Shown: positions 1 to 7,320, counted from the stretch's first letter. The stretch is 12,280 nucleotides of DNA from an uncultured Bacteroidota bacterium (GCA_903905685.1 CAIVHI010000016.1:1-12280), one strand, 5' to 3'. The notes: generated from the letters alone by a model not told the origin. Numbers and translations: made by a program.

Positions 1-1
1 C

Positions 2-1564
2 AATCCGGCGAGCGACTTGATGCGTGCCCAAATGTTGCTCGCGGATGGCTTTCCCGACAGTGCCACTGCCATCTACAGCGGAATCCCCAACAACTACACA
101 CTAGATAGTCTGCAAAACGTATGGTTCGGCACGGATGGTGCGCAACTGTTTCAAGTGTACAAAACCATTTTGGCACCCATCGCAGCAAGTAAGGCGGCCG
201 ACACCGCCCATGGTGTTGCCGATACCACCTATGCCTACACCGGCTATGCCGCTCCGAGTTACCGGTTGGATTCCGCATCCGACGCCATCCTGCTGAACCT
301 CGTGGCCAATTCGGGCGGTTGGGTGAAGAACGCCGCCGAAAACCTGCTGTCGGTATACGACACGGCCAATTGGTACAATGCCTACGAAAACTACCCGGAC
401 ACCATCTTCTTCCCTACTGACACCATCAACGTCAGCTTCCCCAAAGGTGTGCTTGCCGTAACCGAAATTACGCAAGGTCCACAGCAAAGCTCACAGGACA
501 ACACCTGCCAATATGCCGAAATGGTGGTGGCCAACTGCGGCGCGGATACTTCAAGCCACGTGGATGTTTCGGGCTGGATACTTGACGACAACTCGGGCAA
601 CTTCGATACGGCAGGGTGCTCCGATGCCTATGGCGTCACTCGGGGCCATTATAGGCTGGCCTACAACAACATATGGCAGTTTACACCGGTGGGCAGCATC
701 ATCGTGGTCTACAATGCCGACAACGACTGCTATAATCTCCCCACCTCCTTCACCTACGACAGCGTGAACGGGATTTACTGGATACCCGTTTCCTCAAAAG
801 TGCCTGACGGCTACGTTCTGCAACGTTACAATGGCAGGGAAAACGCCTCGGCCTGCACCTATTGCAGCGATACCGGCACCAATGTGTATACCGATGCTTC
901 ATCTTGGGACGCGACCATCAACCTCTACGACAAAAACGATGCGTTTCAGGTGCGTTGCCCGGGTTGTACCGCCTCCAACACTGCAACCCCGTCCTTCTAC
1001 CAAGGCGTGGGCTACTATACTACAGATTCAAGTGGGTTTGCATCAATAGAGCCCGTTTCAGGCGTTTCGCTTGGGGGGCCGGTATTGCAGACCAACGTAC
1101 AGCAACGCAAAATCGTATTTGTGGGCTCTACGGCCTCAGATTTCGGCTCCCTCCAAGAATGGCAGTTGTCGTCCGCCGACCCCGGCGGTTCCCAGCCGTC
1201 AACGTTGGGCGTCATTCCTGCGGCATTGCTCAGCAACATCCTTTCACATAGCCTCAACCTGCCCTGCTGCGCCACAGGCACAGACAGCGGCGGCCGAAGG
1301 GGCGTGGTGACCAAAAATGGGGTGTCCGCATCCACCCCCATCACGGTCTACCCCAATCCCGCCCACTCCGTGCTCTACTTCACGTTCCCCCAAGGCAGCG
1401 CGGGCATAGTGCTCTCCGACATCACGGGCCGCAAAGTGGCCGAGGTTCAGGTGGCGAACACGGGCACCTATGGGCTGCCCGTTGGCGGGCTACAACCTGG
1501 GGTGTACCTCTACGAAATCACCACGCCCACCCAAACGCTGCGCGGCAAGGTGGTGGTGGAGTAA
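2..1564 (+). CDS. C-terminal part of a T9SS-secreted surface protein with a probable lamin-tail domain (5' end outside window)
   Basis: The reading frame is open to the left edge with no stop, so this is the last ~520 codons of a longer gene; the TTG/ATG near 17-20 are probably internal. The final ~75 residues (about 1336-1561) have the form of a type IX secretion sorting domain: a YPNPA motif, then DITGRK, a GLQPGVYLYEI block and a short basic/valine end. Such tails direct export across the outer membrane and are cleaved there. Around 450-720 the pattern VLAVTEI, then AEMVVANC, then VDVSGWILDDNSG resembles a lamin-tail (LTD) beta domain. Two CxxC pairs (854-865 and 956-967) follow, and other cysteines are scattered, possibly forming disulfides. 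The rest is a Thr/Ser/Asn/Tyr-rich extracellular type that I cannot assign. A terminator follows the stop, so it looks unrelated to the dcw operon. Substrate or ligand is unknown. The secretion tail is confident; the LTD call is moderate. Confidence 0.85.
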   Translation, partial: NPASDLMRAQMLLADGFPDSATAIYSGIPNNYTLDSLQNVWFGTDGAQLFQVYKTILAPIAASKAADTAHGVADTTYAYTGYAAPSYRLDSASDAILLNLVANSGGWVKNAAENLLSVYDTANWYNAYENYPDTIFFPTDTINVSFPKGVLAVTEITQGPQQSSQDNTCQYAEMVVANCGADTSSHVDVSGWILDDNSGNFDTAGCSDAYGVTRGHYRLAYNNIWQFTPVGSIIVVYNADNDCYNLPTSFTYDSVNGIYWIPVSSKVPDGYVLQRYNGRENASACTYCSDTGTNVYTDASSWDATINLYDKNDAFQVRCPGCTASNTATPSFYQGVGYYTTDSSGFASIEPVSGVSLGGPVLQTNVQQRKIVFVGSTASDFGSLQEWQLSSADPGGSQPSTLGVIPAALLSNILSHSLNLPCCATGTDSGGRRGVVTKNGVSASTPITVYPNPAHSVLYFTFPQGSAGIVLSDITGRKVAEVQVANTGTYGLPVGGLQPGVYLYEITTPTQTLRGKVVVE

Positions 1565-1584
1565 AGCGCCCCTGCCAAAGTTTT

Positions 1585-1618
1585 GAAGAGGCTGCCATCA
1601 GGCGGCCTCTTCCCTTTT
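1585..1618 (+). terminator. Rho-independent terminator after the T9SS protein gene
   Basis: Twenty bases after the stop codon, GAAGAGGCTGCC and GGCGGCCTCTTC form a 12-pair stem (one G-T wobble) closed by an ATCA loop. The stem is followed by CCTTTT. The T-run is short, but stem strength and position fit a terminator that separates this gene from the dcw operon. Confidence 0.75.
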
Positions 1619-1653
1619 CCGGCAATCGCTAAAGCGGCCTTTTCTCCCCCTCA

Positions 1654-1693
1654 CGTCCCAAAAACGGCCACTGGTGCCGCTTTCGGTGGGACG
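1654..1693. repeat. Nested inverted repeat, possible RNA hairpin or protein-binding site
   Basis: CGTCCCA (1654-1660) and TGGGACG (1687-1693) are perfect 7-base complements. Inside them CGGC (1665-1668) can pair with GCCG (1676-1679). No T-run follows on either side, so it does not look like a terminator. Function is unknown, and it could be chance in a GC-rich patch. Confidence 0.4.
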
Positions 1694-1783
1694 AAGAAAC
1701 ATATGTACGACTTTGGCAATACAAGAACGGCTTTGTACTGAATATAAACGCGTTAGTAACACGAAAATATTCTTTTGCACAGG

Positions 1784-1801
1784 TTATCCACATTTTTCAC
1801 G
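1784..1801 (+). promoter_or_regulatory. Perfect DnaA box with an adjacent weaker box
   Basis: TTATCCACA at 1784-1792 equals the classical DnaA-box consensus. It is directly followed by TTTTTCACG (1793-1801), one mismatch from TTWTNCACA. Further near matches lie at 1864-1872 (CTTTCCACA, +) and 1889-1897 (TTATCCACC on the minus strand). The match is seen directly; binding by DnaA and a role in dcw expression are inference. Confidence 0.45.
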
Positions 1802-1830
1802 TGGTTTTTAAGACATTCTGTTAAATTTCA

Positions 1831-1867
1831 ATAAAAAAGCCCCTAAAAGTCGGGATTGGGCGGCTTT
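1831..1867 (-). terminator. Possible minus-strand intrinsic terminator in the mraZ leader
   Basis: Read on the minus strand, AAAGCC-g-CC (1867 to 1859) can pair with GGGGCTTT (1843 to 1836), with one bulged G and a loop of about 15 bases. A run of six T (1838-1833) and then ATT follow. This is the layout of an intrinsic terminator facing away from mraZ. It could stop antisense transcription or end a small leftward RNA. The stem is modest and the call is tentative. Confidence 0.3.
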
Positions 1868-1913
1868 CCACACCCCTGTTAATAGCCCGGTGGATAAAGA
1901 AAGGACACTTCCA

Positions 1914-1952
1914 AAAGTGGGAATTTGGGTAGTTTGGTGTTATTTTGTGTCA
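1914..1952 (+). promoter_or_regulatory. Putative MraZ operator: four repeats with 10-base spacing
   Basis: Blocks starting with the first G at 1917, 1927, 1937 and 1947 read GTGGGAATTT, GGGTAGTTTG, GTGTTATTTT and GTGTCATTAA. Each is preceded by two or three A/T bases, giving AAAGTGG, TTTGGGT, TTGGTGT and TTTGTGT. MraZ proteins are known to bind short G-rich direct repeats spaced about one helical turn apart upstream of their own operon (TGGGN in Escherichia coli, AAAGTG-type in mycoplasmas). The array sits 34-69 bases before the mraZ start, the expected place. The repeats and their spacing are seen; MraZ binding is inferred. Confidence 0.55.
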
Positions 1953-1985
1953 TTAAATCGCCAAAAACACCCCGAAACCACGAAA

Positions 1986-2450
1986 ATGCTTGACCTCACC
2001 GGAGAATATGACATCTCGGTCGACACAAAGGGTCGGATTTTACTCCCGACCGCTTTGCGTAAACAGTTCCTCGAAGGAACCGGTGACAGGTTTGTGCTCA
2101 ATCGCGGCTTCGACAACTGCCTCAACGTTTTCCCGATGGAGACTTGGGCCATTGAAAAGGCAAAAATAAACGAATTGGACCCCTATGACGAAGACGCCCG
2201 CAAATTCAAACGCCTGTTTCTGAACGGAGCCACCATCGTGGAGGTGGACAGCGCAGACAGGCTCTTGATACCCAAGCAACTGCAAGAGCACGCCAACATC
2301 AAGAAAGATGCCAAAATAGTATTGAGCGGAGACCGTATGGAACTGTGGGATGAATCTACCTACTACGCCTTCATCAACGACAACATCGCCGATTTCAGCA
2401 ATCTGGCCAAGAAAACAATGTCCAAAAAAGGTCAACAAACCCAACCCTAA
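1986..2450 (+). CDS. mraZ: Transcriptional regulator MraZ
   Basis: A 154-residue protein, close to the family's usual ~150. MraZ is a ring-forming DNA-binding protein with two SpoVT/AbrB-type swapped-hairpin domains and usually controls the dcw operon it heads. The first motif, DTKGRILLP, is at residues 13-21. The second, DSADRLLIP, is at residues 88-96, with Asp where the family mostly has Gly. I chose ATG 1986 because the conserved part begins at once (LTGEYDISVD). The frame stays open upstream to a GTG at 1890, but those 32 extra codons run through the phased operator repeats and look non-coding. There is no Shine-Dalgarno; the start is preceded by an A-rich run. The gene ends 10 bases before rsmH and is the first gene of the operon. 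Confidence 0.95.
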   Translation: MLDLTGEYDISVDTKGRILLPTALRKQFLEGTGDRFVLNRGFDNCLNVFPMETWAIEKAKINELDPYDEDARKFKRLFLNGATIVEVDSADRLLIPKQLQEHANIKKDAKIVLSGDRMELWDESTYYAFINDNIADFSNLAKKTMSKKGQQTQP

Positions 2451-2460
2451 CCGAAGCCCC

Positions 2461-3351
2461 ATGACAGCCCCCACTTTTTACCACCAACCGGTGCTCCTGC
2501 ACGAAGCAGTAGCAGGCTTGGCCATCAAGCCTGGGGGAACCTATGTGGATGCCACCTTTGGCGGCGGCGGCCATAGTAGGGAGATATTGAGCCAAATGGA
2601 CAAAAACGGCCGCCTCATCGCCTTCGACCAAGATGAAGACGCTTGGCGCAACCAGCCCGATGATAGCCGACTGATACCCGTGAAAGAGAACTTCAGGTAT
2701 ATGCGCCGCTTTTTGCGCCTGTATGGCATTGCCGAAGTGGATGGCATCCTCGCCGACCTTGGCGTAAGTTCCTTCCAGTTCGACACCGCAGAGCGCGGCT
2801 TCTCCATCCGTTTCGACGGCCCTATGGATGCCCGCATGGATCGCCGCTCCGAGGTCACAGCCGCCTCGGTGGTCATGACTTATCCCGAGGCCGACCTGCA
2901 CCAGATATTCGAGCAGTATGGCGAAGTGCGCAACTCCAAGCAATTGGCCAAGCACATCGTGTCTCACCGCAAAGTATTGCAGGCCGACACCATAGAGACG
3001 TTCAAAGCCATGATTGCCCCCGTCATCAAGGGCAACCCCATGCGCTACCTCGCACAGGTGTTTCAAGCCCTGCGCATAGAAACCAACGATGAGTTTGGAG
3101 CCTTGAAGGAGCTGCTGCAACAGGCAGCCACCAGCCTCAAGCCCGGCGGCCGGCTGTGCGTCATCACCTTCCACTCCCTCGAAGACCGCATCGTGAAACA
3201 GTTTATGAAGCGGGGCACCTGGGCCTACGAAGCCGACTCCCCGCCACCACTGAAGATGCTGACCCCCAAACCGGTAGCACCGTCCGACGCGGAAATCAAA
3301 AGAAACCCCAGAGCAGGAAGCGCCTTATTGAGAATAGCGGAAAAAATATAA
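2461..3351 (+). CDS. rsmH: 16S rRNA (cytosine(1402)-N(4))-methyltransferase RsmH
   Basis: A 296-residue, cytoplasmic, S-adenosylmethionine-dependent enzyme (also called MraW) that methylates N4 of C1402 in the decoding centre of 16S rRNA. Visible family blocks are YHQPVLLHE at 7-15, the SAM-binding DATFGGGGHS at 30-39, FDQD at 55-58, then ILADLGVSSFQFD, the FDGPMDARMD block, RYLAQVFQALRI, and VITFHSLEDRIVK near the C-terminus. Length fits the family (~300). ATG 2461 is chosen because the conserved N-terminus starts six residues later; the frame is open further upstream, but only within mraZ. It follows mraZ by 10 bases and precedes the ftsL-like gene by 11, the standard dcw order. No Shine-Dalgarno is seen. 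Confidence 0.97.
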   Translation: MTAPTFYHQPVLLHEAVAGLAIKPGGTYVDATFGGGGHSREILSQMDKNGRLIAFDQDEDAWRNQPDDSRLIPVKENFRYMRRFLRLYGIAEVDGILADLGVSSFQFDTAERGFSIRFDGPMDARMDRRSEVTAASVVMTYPEADLHQIFEQYGEVRNSKQLAKHIVSHRKVLQADTIETFKAMIAPVIKGNPMRYLAQVFQALRIETNDEFGALKELLQQAATSLKPGGRLCVITFHSLEDRIVKQFMKRGTWAYEADSPPPLKMLTPKPVAPSDAEIKRNPRAGSALLRIAEKI

Positions 3352-3362
3352 AGCAAACAGAA

Positions 3363-3749
3363 GTGGCCACCGAAGACATCAAACAAGAACAACAACTCAC
3401 CCCGGCGCAGCAGGTCAAGAAAGACTGGCGGCTGCTGGCAGAGAAGCTGTCGTACAAGGCGATTGTGAACAACATCCCTTTTATGATATTTCTCGCGTTG
3501 CTCTGTGTGGCCTACATCAGCAACAGTCACCGCTCCATCGAGATGCAGCGCGAGCTTAACGCTCAAAATGCGGTGCTGAACGAACTGCGGTGGAAATACC
3601 TGGATACGAAATCGCAACTGATGTATGTAAAGACCGAATCGCAAGTGATGCGCAATGCCGAAAAACTCGGTCTACGCCCATCGCTGCTGCCGGCCTATAA
3701 AGTTTCCATCGACTCCCTAAAACGCACCAATACAAGAACCGAAAACTGA
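3363..3749 (+). CDS. ftsL: FtsL-like cell division protein
   Basis: A small bitopic protein of 128 residues with a cytoplasmic N-terminus rich in Gln, Lys and Glu (1-32) and one membrane segment (about 34-53, FMIFLALLCVAYI core). A periplasmic helix with coiled-coil character follows (about 57-100), then an EKLGLRPS motif typical of FtsL/DivIC-type proteins. FtsL joins FtsB and FtsQ in the complex that activates FtsW-FtsI at the septum. Sequence conservation is poor in this family, so the call rests on topology and on position between rsmH and ftsI. The start is most likely GTG 3363: it is 11 bases after the rsmH stop, and the next in-frame Met lies inside the membrane segment. Reading further upstream would run out of frame through rsmH. 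The stop shares one base with the ftsI start (TGATG), suggesting coupled translation. Confidence 0.82.
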   Translation: MATEDIKQEQQLTPAQQVKKDWRLLAEKLSYKAIVNNIPFMIFLALLCVAYISNSHRSIEMQRELNAQNAVLNELRWKYLDTKSQLMYVKTESQVMRNAEKLGLRPSLLPAYKVSIDSLKRTNTRTEN

Positions 3750-5848
3750 TGAAAAACGTACGTACCGACATACGGCTCAGGGTGTATATCGCCTTCACCT
3801 GTATCTGCCTTTTTGGGGCTGCGATACTGGGAAAGGCGGCCTATATCGTATACAAGGAGGGGCCGGGGTTGCGTGCGAAGGAACAAGTGATGCAAACCCG
3901 GCCAGACACGATAGCTGCCGAACGCGGCAACATCTACACCGAAGACGGCGTGTTGCTCAGCACCTCCATCCCCGAATTTGAAGTGCGTGTAGACTTTACT
4001 GCAATCGATTCGGCATTGTTCAATAAAAAGATAGACACCCTCTGCCTTTGCCTTTCGAGCCTATTCAAAGACAAACCGGCAGCCGACTACAAGGAAGAGT
4101 TCGTGCGGGCCTACAACGAGGAAAACGGCTACTACCTGCTAGGCCGCAACCTGAAATTCTACCAATACCAAGCCCTGCGCAACTTCCCGATATTCGAAAA
4201 GGGCAAGAACAGGGGCGGCTTCATCACCGTGCTTCGCGAGAAGAGGGAATTGCCCTACAACGCCTTGGCTATGCGCACAATAGGCATTTTCCGCGACAGC
4301 AATAAGACGGGACTGGAAAAGCAATACGATTCCGTGTTGAAGGGCGAGAACGGCTACCGCATGTTGCGCAAGTCTACCGGCAGCATCTGGATACCAATAG
4401 ATGGCACCGAGAAAGACCCCCAAAACGGCAAAGACATCATCACCACCCTCGACATCAACATTCAAGACGTTGCAGAACATGCATTGCGCAGTGTGTTGGA
4501 AAAATACGAATGCCGCTATGGCACCTGCATCGTTATGGAGGTGAAAACCGGCAAAATACGGTCGCTCGTCAACTTGGGTGCCCAGCCCGACGGCTCCTAT
4601 GCCGAAGACCTGAACTACGCCCTCAGCCCCACCGAGCCGGGCTCCACCTTCAAGCTGGTCACGCTGATGTCGCTGCTGATGGACAAGAAAATCAATGTGG
4701 ACCAGATAGTGGATCCCGAGGGCGGCAAAATCAGGTTCGGCAACCGCATCATGAAAGATTCGCACCTTGGTTTGGGCGCCATGCCCATTTGGAAAGCCTA
4801 TGCCGAATCGAGCAATGCGGCTTTCGCGAAACTGGCTTGGAACTATTATAGAGACAATCCACGCCGCTTTACCGACCACATCAAGCAACTGGGCCTGAGC
4901 CGCTACACCGGCATAGACCTGCCGGGCGAACGCCACACCGTGCTCACCACGCCCGACAGCAGCAAGCTGTGGAGCGCCACGAGCCTGCCCTGGCTTGCCA
5001 CAGGCTATGGCGTGCAAATAACGCCCATGCATACCTGCATGCTGTACAACGGCTTGGCCAACAACGGACGCATGATGAAACCCTACCTCGTGAGCGAAGT
5101 GAAGGAATACGGCAAAACCGTCAAAACCTTCACCCCATCGGTTGTGGCAGAAAACTACTTGGACTCCGGCAGCATTGCGCAACTCTTCAAGTGTGTGCGT
5201 GCCGTGGTTACTGAGGGCACAGCCAAGGGCATACAGTCGCCATTCTATACTATGGCCGGCAAAACCGGCACCGCCAAGGTTGCCGACGGTGTCATCAAGT
5301 ATTCCTCAGACGTTTATCAGGGTTCTTTTGTAGGCTTCCTGCCTGCAGATGCTCCTCAGTACACCATATGCGTCGTCATCCGCACCAAGGCCCACTCCAA
5401 GGCCTATTACGGTGGCGCAATTGCGGCTCCGGTGTTCAGGATGGTGGCCGACAAGATATTTTCCACCGAGATGGGCTCTTGGGAGGCTCCGCTCGACAGC
5501 TTCGCCAAGACCGGCAGCAACATACTGCCCGCCAAGCTGGCTACCGCCCGCAGCTACCAAGTGCTGCTGGGCGCCATCCGCAAGCACACCGTCACGCCGT
5601 CCGACTTCATGAACGTCATGAGCCAGCTCAGCACCGACTCTTCGAAACATTTTGCCGTAGTGCCTGCCAAAATCTTTAAAAACCTGGTGCCCGACGTGAA
5701 AGGCATGGGGCTTAAAGATGCAGTATACATGTTGGAAAGCGGCGGCATGCAAGTGCAAGTCACCGGTACCGGCCGCGTTACCGGACAATCGTTGGAACCC
5801 GGCACCGTAATCACCAAAGGTCAAACCATAACCATACAACTAGGCTGA
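3749..5848 (+). CDS. ftsI: Septal peptidoglycan transpeptidase FtsI (class B PBP3-type) with C-terminal PASTA domain
   Basis: A 699-residue inner-membrane class B penicillin-binding protein that crosslinks septal peptidoglycan made by FtsW. A short cytoplasmic N-terminus is followed by one membrane anchor (about 12-34). The PBP dimerisation region follows (about 50-220, with RPDTIAAERGNIY and STSIPEFEV). The transpeptidase domain has all three active-site motifs: STFK at 299-302 (acylated Ser299), SSN at 354-356 and KTGT at 505-508. A linker (about 575-640) leads to one PASTA domain (about 645-699, VPDVKGMGLKDAVYMLE). Bacteroidota FtsI proteins often carry a PASTA domain, whereas the Escherichia coli enzyme does not. 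It starts on the last base of the ftsL-like stop and ends on the first base of the murE start. The position next to the ftsL-like gene and in the ftsW operon supports FtsI rather than the elongation enzyme MrdA. Confidence 0.96.
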   Translation: MKNVRTDIRLRVYIAFTCICLFGAAILGKAAYIVYKEGPGLRAKEQVMQTRPDTIAAERGNIYTEDGVLLSTSIPEFEVRVDFTAIDSALFNKKIDTLCLCLSSLFKDKPAADYKEEFVRAYNEENGYYLLGRNLKFYQYQALRNFPIFEKGKNRGGFITVLREKRELPYNALAMRTIGIFRDSNKTGLEKQYDSVLKGENGYRMLRKSTGSIWIPIDGTEKDPQNGKDIITTLDINIQDVAEHALRSVLEKYECRYGTCIVMEVKTGKIRSLVNLGAQPDGSYAEDLNYALSPTEPGSTFKLVTLMSLLMDKKINVDQIVDPEGGKIRFGNRIMKDSHLGLGAMPIWKAYAESSNAAFAKLAWNYYRDNPRRFTDHIKQLGLSRYTGIDLPGERHTVLTTPDSSKLWSATSLPWLATGYGVQITPMHTCMLYNGLANNGRMMKPYLVSEVKEYGKTVKTFTPSVVAENYLDSGSIAQLFKCVRAVVTEGTAKGIQSPFYTMAGKTGTAKVADGVIKYSSDVYQGSFVGFLPADAPQYTICVVIRTKAHSKAYYGGAIAAPVFRMVADKIFSTEMGSWEAPLDSFAKTGSNILPAKLATARSYQVLLGAIRKHTVTPSDFMNVMSQLSTDSSKHFAVVPAKIFKNLVPDVKGMGLKDAVYMLESGGMQVQVTGTGRVTGQSLEPGTVITKGQTITIQLG

Positions 5849-7314
5849 TGCAACCCCTGAACCACATATTGCGCCATATAGCGACCACGGGCATTGTAGG
5901 GAATGCCGAGGTGGAGGTATCGGGCATTGCCACCGACTCTCGCCGCGTAGCCTCGCGAGGTTGTTTCATTGCCGTGCGCGGCACCCTCACCGATGGACAC
6001 GACTATATTCACCAAGCGATAGTTGGCGGTGCAACGGCAGTAATCTGCGAAACGTTGCCCGAGGCCCTTCAAGGCTCGGTAACCTACGTCACCGTTGCCG
6101 ATACAGCAGCGGCTTGCGGGCACATTGCTGCGGCATACTACGGTTTCCCATCCAAGGGCATGAGAGTGGTGGGCGTTACCGGCACCAATGGCAAGACCAC
6201 CACTGCAACATTGCTCTACAAGCTGTTCGAGAAACTTGGCCACTACACCGGGCTGATATCTACTGTAGACAACAGGATTCACGACCGCATTTCTCCATCC
6301 ACCCACACCACTCCCGACCCTATTACCCTACAGGCGCTCCTTCGGGAAATGGCCGATGCCGGATGCACCCATGTGTTCATGGAGGTGAGCAGCCATGCCA
6401 TCCACCAGCACCGCATCAACGGCATCCACTTTACGGGCGGCATATTCACCAACATCACCCACGACCACCTCGACTACCACAAGACCTTCGAAGAATATAT
6501 CAGGGTAAAAAAGTGCTTTTTCGACGACCTGTCGAAAAACGCCTTCGCCCTCACCAATGCCGACGACCGTCGCGGCATGGTCATGCTACAAAACACGCAG
6601 GCACAACGTGTGACCTACAGCCTGAAAGCACCGGCTCTGATTAAGGGCAAGGTGCTGGAAAACAACCTGTCGGGGCTCGTCATGACGGTGGGCAGCCATG
6701 AAGCACACTTCCGGTTGATTGGCATCTTCAATGCCTACAATCTGCTGGCCGTTTATGGTGCAGCAACCCTGCTAGGCGAAGACGAGCTGGAAGTATTGGC
6801 GGTTATGAGCGGCCTCACGGGTGCCGAGGGCCGATTTGAAACCATCAGCTCCACTACAGGCCAAATTTTAGGAATCGTTGACTATGCCCATACCCCCGAT
6901 GCGCTCCTAAATGTATTGGCCACCATCAATAAGTTGCGCAATACGGGCGGCCGCCTCATCACCATCGTAGGGTGTGGCGGCGACCGCGACCGCTCCAAGA
7001 GGCCCATCATGGCCGAAGCAGCGTGCGAGCATAGCGACCAAACCATACTCACCACCGACAACCCCCGCAGCGAAGACCCCGAAGCCATCCTCGACGAAAT
7101 GGAAACCGGCCTCGATGCCGTGCACAAACGCAGGAGCCTGAGGATAACCGACCGCAAAGAAGCCATTAAAACCGCATGCATACTTGCCCAGCCCGGCGAC
7201 ATCATATTGGTTGCCGGCAAGGGTCATGAAAAATATCAAGAAGTCAAAGGGGTGAAGCACCACTTTGATGATTGTGAAGAACTTAAAAAAGCATTCGAAC
7301 TCCTGAACAAATAA
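5848..7314 (+). CDS. murE: UDP-MurNAc-L-Ala-D-Glu:meso-diaminopimelate ligase MurE
   Basis: A 488-residue cytoplasmic Mur ligase that adds the third residue of the peptidoglycan stem peptide using ATP. The N-terminal UDP-sugar domain has GIATDSRRV at 26-34. The ATP site is TGTNGKTTT at 111-119, EVSSHAI is at 179-185, and THDHLDYH is at 204-211. Lys221 is the likely carbamylated lysine, and GRFE (328-331) precedes the C-terminal domain. DNPR at 404-407, followed by SEDP, is the signature of meso-diaminopimelate-specific MurE; lysine-type enzymes differ there. GKGHE is at 457-461. Length matches the family. ATG 5848 overlaps the ftsI stop by one base (TGATG). Only 6 bases separate it from mraY. 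murF, often found here in Proteobacteria, is missing. Confidence 0.97.
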   Translation: MQPLNHILRHIATTGIVGNAEVEVSGIATDSRRVASRGCFIAVRGTLTDGHDYIHQAIVGGATAVICETLPEALQGSVTYVTVADTAAACGHIAAAYYGFPSKGMRVVGVTGTNGKTTTATLLYKLFEKLGHYTGLISTVDNRIHDRISPSTHTTPDPITLQALLREMADAGCTHVFMEVSSHAIHQHRINGIHFTGGIFTNITHDHLDYHKTFEEYIRVKKCFFDDLSKNAFALTNADDRRGMVMLQNTQAQRVTYSLKAPALIKGKVLENNLSGLVMTVGSHEAHFRLIGIFNAYNLLAVYGAATLLGEDELEVLAVMSGLTGAEGRFETISSTTGQILGIVDYAHTPDALLNVLATINKLRNTGGRLITIVGCGGDRDRSKRPIMAEAACEHSDQTILTTDNPRSEDPEAILDEMETGLDAVHKRRSLRITDRKEAIKTACILAQPGDIILVAGKGHEKYQEVKGVKHHFDDCEELKKAFELLNK

Positions 7315-7320
7315 GGCCCC

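Larger units (their letters stand above)
1565..1985. other. Gene-free stretch upstream of mraZ (dcw leader region)
   Basis: I see no convincing gene in these ~420 bases. In order they hold the terminator of the upstream gene, a 40-base nested inverted repeat (1654-1693), an AT-rich section from about 1735 to 1838 with a perfect DnaA-box consensus at 1784-1792, a possible minus-strand terminator (1831-1867), and the 10-base phased repeats at 1914-1952. I searched for the Bacteroidota promoter pattern (TTTG about 20 bases before TAnnTTTG) and found only near misses, such as TAAATTTC at 1822-1829 and TAGTTTG at 1930-1936. The operon promoter is therefore not placed. It most likely lies between about 1700 and 1950. 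Confidence 0.7.

Noticed and set aside
1598..1780. Minus-strand open frame of 60 codons in the gap before mraZ
   Set aside because: It overlaps the upstream terminator and the nested inverted repeat, and its Arg/Ser-rich translation has no recognisable feature.
1735..1900. Replication origin
   Set aside because: One perfect and three weak DnaA boxes near AT-rich DNA are not enough; no dnaA, dnaN or gidA lies nearby in the window and skew cannot be judged from 12 kb.
1890..1985. Upstream extension of mraZ to a GTG start, giving 186 residues
   Set aside because: Family length and the conserved N-terminus fit ATG 1986; the extension runs through the phased operator repeats and a DnaA-like box.
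2395..3174. Open frame of 259 codons on the minus strand across mraZ and rsmH
   Set aside because: It is antisense to two strongly conserved genes, with composition typical of a shadow frame and no start context.
4139..5182. Long open frame of 347 codons on the minus strand inside ftsI
   Set aside because: It lies fully antisense to the transpeptidase domain, has no recognisable motifs, and is His/Val/Gly-rich in the way expected from reading a codon-biased gene backwards.
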